A DNA stretch of 64,000 nucleotides from Streptomyces bathyalis (lineage in GTDB: Bacteria; Actinomycetota; Actinomycetes; Streptomycetales; Streptomycetaceae): positions 3,968,001-4,032,000 of the forward strand of contig NZ_CP048882.1 of NCBI RefSeq assembly GCF_015910445.1, read 5' to 3'. The notes under the pieces were generated by a model that had not been told where the DNA came from, made no database searches, and worked only from the letters and a program-made list of their open reading frames with translations. Of the stretch, positions 62,087 through 64,000 are shown in pieces. Each line of letters begins with the position of its first letter. Position 1 is the first letter of the stretch. Made by a program: the position numbers and the translations under genes.

Positions 62087-62394
62087 GCGGATGCTCCTCT
62101 TCCTGTCACGTGGAGTGAAAGATCAAGCACACTCCGTACATGGCGGTCGGGATGACGCTATTCGCGGCATGGGGCATTCGCATCCGCACCGGGCATTCGG
62201 CGCACGGCACGCATCCAGGAGGGGATGGTGCCAGGAGCCGGCCCGAACCTCTCGTCTTGCTCAACTGTGCTTTGAGGTGCAGAACTCGGGGGCAGGAGCG
62301 CCACACACACCGGCAAGGTGCCGGCGGGCTCGGGCGTCCGGGGGACGGCCCGAGCCCGGGTGCAGAGCAGTGCGAGGCGGCACTGCGGAGAGAT

Positions 62395-62691
62395 ATGGGG
62401 GACCCGCCGATGATCAACTTCACGGAAGTCGTCGTGTTCGTCGTGTTCGTAGTAATCGTCATAGGGATCGTCGCGACCTTCTCGAGGAGGTCCTCGGGAG
62501 GTGGACGCAAGCGCCGCGGCGGCTACTCCGGCGGCGCGGCCGGGGGCGGCGGCTGGTGGGCCGGAGGAGGCCACGGGGGCTCGTCCTGCGGCGGCGGTTC
62601 GTCCTGCGGCGGGGGTTCGTCCTGTGGCGGCGGTTCCTCCTGCGGAGGTGGCGGCGGCGGAGGTGGCGGCTGCGGGGGCGGCGGCGCCTGA
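62395..62691 (+). CDS. Membrane protein with Gly/Ser/Cys repeat tail
   Basis: 98 residues from the ATG at 62395; an ATG at 62410 is possible. One helix (VVVFVVFVVIVIGIVATF), a basic patch (SRRSSGGGRKRRGG), then Gly-rich sequence with four SSCGGG repeats and a final Gly run with one Cys. The regular Cys spacing suggests metal binding or thiol cross-linking. It resembles the tails of TPM-type proteins but lacks that domain. Function unknown. Confidence 0.6.
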   Translation: MGDPPMINFTEVVVFVVFVVIVIGIVATFSRRSSGGGRKRRGGYSGGAAGGGGWWAGGGHGGSSCGGGSSCGGGSSCGGGSSCGGGGGGGGGCGGGGA

Positions 62692-62770
62692 CCGCTCGCG
62701 TCTGAACGGCCGCGTCTGACCGCTCGCGTCTGAACGGCCGCGTCTGACCGCTCGCGTATGAACGGCCGCG
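62687..62770. repeat. 28-bp tandem repeat, three copies
   Basis: Three consecutive 28-bp units (tctgaccgctcgcg + tctgaacggccgcg) begin at the stop of the Gly/Cys-rich gene. The first unit has c for its first t and the third has tatg for tctg. Each unit is itself two related 14-mers. Confidence 0.9.
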
Positions 62771-63037
62771 CGAGCACGCTCCATTGCGCGGCTCGCCTTA
62801 CCGGGAATCCGTCCCTCCGTCCAGCGTCCGGCAGTTGAACATCTGAACTGCCTGGCCCCCGGGGGGATGGAAACCCGGAGAATTTGGGCCATAGAGCTGT
62901 GGTGGTACACATTTCATGATTCGGTGATTCTGTATCCCCGGATTGGCGTGGGTACGAGCCGGAGGCGCACGACCCCTGGTCACTCGACGAGAGCGCGCCG
63001 GGCTCACCCCTCCACTGTGTGCCTGCGGAGCCGACCC

Positions 63038-63607
63038 ATGCTCACCACTCTGTCCACCCCGTACACCGATACCCGCGCGGGCGACCTCGCGTGGGCCCTC
63101 GGCCGTGGGCCGCTGCCCGCGCTCGCCTGCCGCGAACTCGAACTCGACGGCATCACGGTGCAGTTGAGGCTCCTGGGCGCATCGCACCAGGTGATCCTCG
63201 ATGAGGACGGCCGCACCTGCTCCGAAACCGTCGCCTGCATGCCCGGCAGCACGCCGCTGCCGCTCGGCGTCTCACGGCGCACCGGCGCGTGGGACTACGA
63301 CTTCGCGGCGCGCGTCGAGACGCTCACGCCGGGCTCGTTCGCGGGCCGCGCGCAGGAGTTGCTCGAACTCGTCTCCGGCCATCCCGGAGGTCTCGCGGGT
63401 ACGTTCCCGGGCGCACCGCACGCGTTCACCGCGCTGATGGTGCAGCGGTCGGCGGGCCAGGTGCGCTGGCGTACCTGGCACTCCTATCCGCAGGAGGGCC
63501 GGCTGGTCTCCACCCGTACATGCGTGGCGCGTTCGGCCGTACGTACGCGGCGCTCCCCGGCCTCGCCGCGCACCCGGGCGGCCGAACGATCCGCGACGGT
63601 GCGGTAG
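63038..63607 (+). CDS. DUF2617 family protein
   Basis: 189 residues from the ATG at 63038. LELDGITVQLRLLGASHQVI and the later AFTALMVQRSAGQVRWRTWH followed by YPQEGRLV match DUF2617, a conserved Streptomyces family next to the spermidine-synthase-like gene, as here. The C-terminus is Arg/Ser-rich. Function unknown. Confidence 0.82.
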   Translation: MLTTLSTPYTDTRAGDLAWALGRGPLPALACRELELDGITVQLRLLGASHQVILDEDGRTCSETVACMPGSTPLPLGVSRRTGAWDYDFAARVETLTPGSFAGRAQELLELVSGHPGGLAGTFPGAPHAFTALMVQRSAGQVRWRTWHSYPQEGRLVSTRTCVARSAVRTRRSPASPRTRAAERSATVR

Positions 63608-63733
63608 TTGACCGGCACGCACCACAACTTCCGTGCACGCCGTGCTTCCGTCCGCTTCATTGCGCGTGGTTTGACGCCTTGGCGCGCGTGTGGGTGACGA
63701 AGAGCGCAGAAGCCGTCACGTAGCGTTCGCGCC

Positions 63734-64000
63734 ATGACCGACCGCCTTCTCGCCCCGCCCCAGGACGCGCGGCTGCCGGTGCCCGCAGGGCTCGGGCGCG
63801 GGCTCGTACTCGCGTCGGTCTTCGTCTGCGCGGCCTGCGGTCTCGTCTACGAGCTCGAACTCATGGCGCTCGCCTCCTACTTGGCGGGCGACTCGGTCAC
63901 GCAGGCGTCCGTCGTCCTGTCCGTGATGGTCTTCGCGATGGGCATCGGCTCGCTGCTCGCCAAGAGGCTGCGCTGCCGCGCGGCGACGGGATTCGCCGCG
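63734..64000 (+). CDS. Membrane-bound spermidine synthase-like protein (5' end only)
   Basis: 89 codons are present, then the window ends. After a polar lead, two helices are seen (LVLASVFVCAACGLVYELEL and SVVLSVMVFAMGIGSLLA). The text VYELELMALASYLAGDSV is typical for polyamine aminopropyltransferases with N-terminal membrane domains. The catalytic domain lies outside. It follows DUF2617 in the same direction. Confidence 0.8.
   Translation, partial: MTDRLLAPPQDARLPVPAGLGRGLVLASVFVCAACGLVYELELMALASYLAGDSVTQASVVLSVMVFAMGIGSLLAKRLRCRAATGFAA

Overview
The window is high-GC actinobacterial DNA, almost certainly Streptomyces or a close relative. The evidence is the codon bias, many GTG and TTG starts, a dnaK-grpE-dnaJ-hspR operon with HspR (HAIR) boxes, and an integrative conjugative element of the pSAM2 type (GntR/KorSA-like regulator, FtsK-type Tra, Spd proteins, RepSA-like initiator, Xis, Int). 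It holds four blocks.

(1) 1-5.3 kb: a DUF4246 protein, a Ser/Thr kinase with a C-terminal lectin-like domain, a short remnant of a caspase-like gene, and a sodium:solute symporter. (2) 5.3-27.9 kb: an accretion array at a tRNA-Gly(CCC) gene. One intact tRNA lies at 27850-27923 (minus strand). Five further copies of its last 42-43 nt lie at 5860, 10128, 11512, 13783 and 15812. They cut the region into five successive segments, and two segment ends still carry decayed C-termini of the same integrase type. The four left segments are relics holding a NodB-like/GT2 fusion plus LCP protein, an AbiEii-like nucleotidyltransferase pair, a VapBC-like pair plus a beta-family protein, and a coupled pair of unknown genes. 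The rightmost segment (15.85-27.89 kb) is an apparently complete element. Its cargo is HicAB, an HTH-HNH protein and a HATPase; its backbone is Nudix, GntR, Tra, SpdB, a transfer protein, SpdD, Rep, Xis and Int.

(3) 28-48 kb is chromosomal core: dcd, a phosphoribosyltransferase, DUF5994, a GNAT enzyme, a Yip1 protein, an anti-sigma-type kinase, an EtfD-like membrane Fe-S protein, the dnaK operon, a methyltransferase, a MocR regulator, a secreted protease, a PPOX protein, clpB and a YbjN protein. HAIR boxes before dnaK and clpB, with hspR last in the dnaK operon, describe one heat-shock feedback loop. (4) 48-57 kb holds a compact two-gene NRPS-PKS cluster inside this core: A-T-C-A-T, then KS-ACP-TE-AT. 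In the PKS the AT is missing from its normal place and an AT follows the thioesterase. Core genes resume to 64 kb: a PAS/GAF/SpoIIE phosphatase, an aminotransferase, a CHRD protein, a Gly/Cys-rich membrane protein, DUF2617 and the start of a membrane spermidine synthase-like gene.

The main points of interest are the att array, the displaced AT, a RepSA-like gene with no normal start codon, and a NodB domain that has lost its metal ligands. All functional calls rest on reading motifs by eye; no searches were run.
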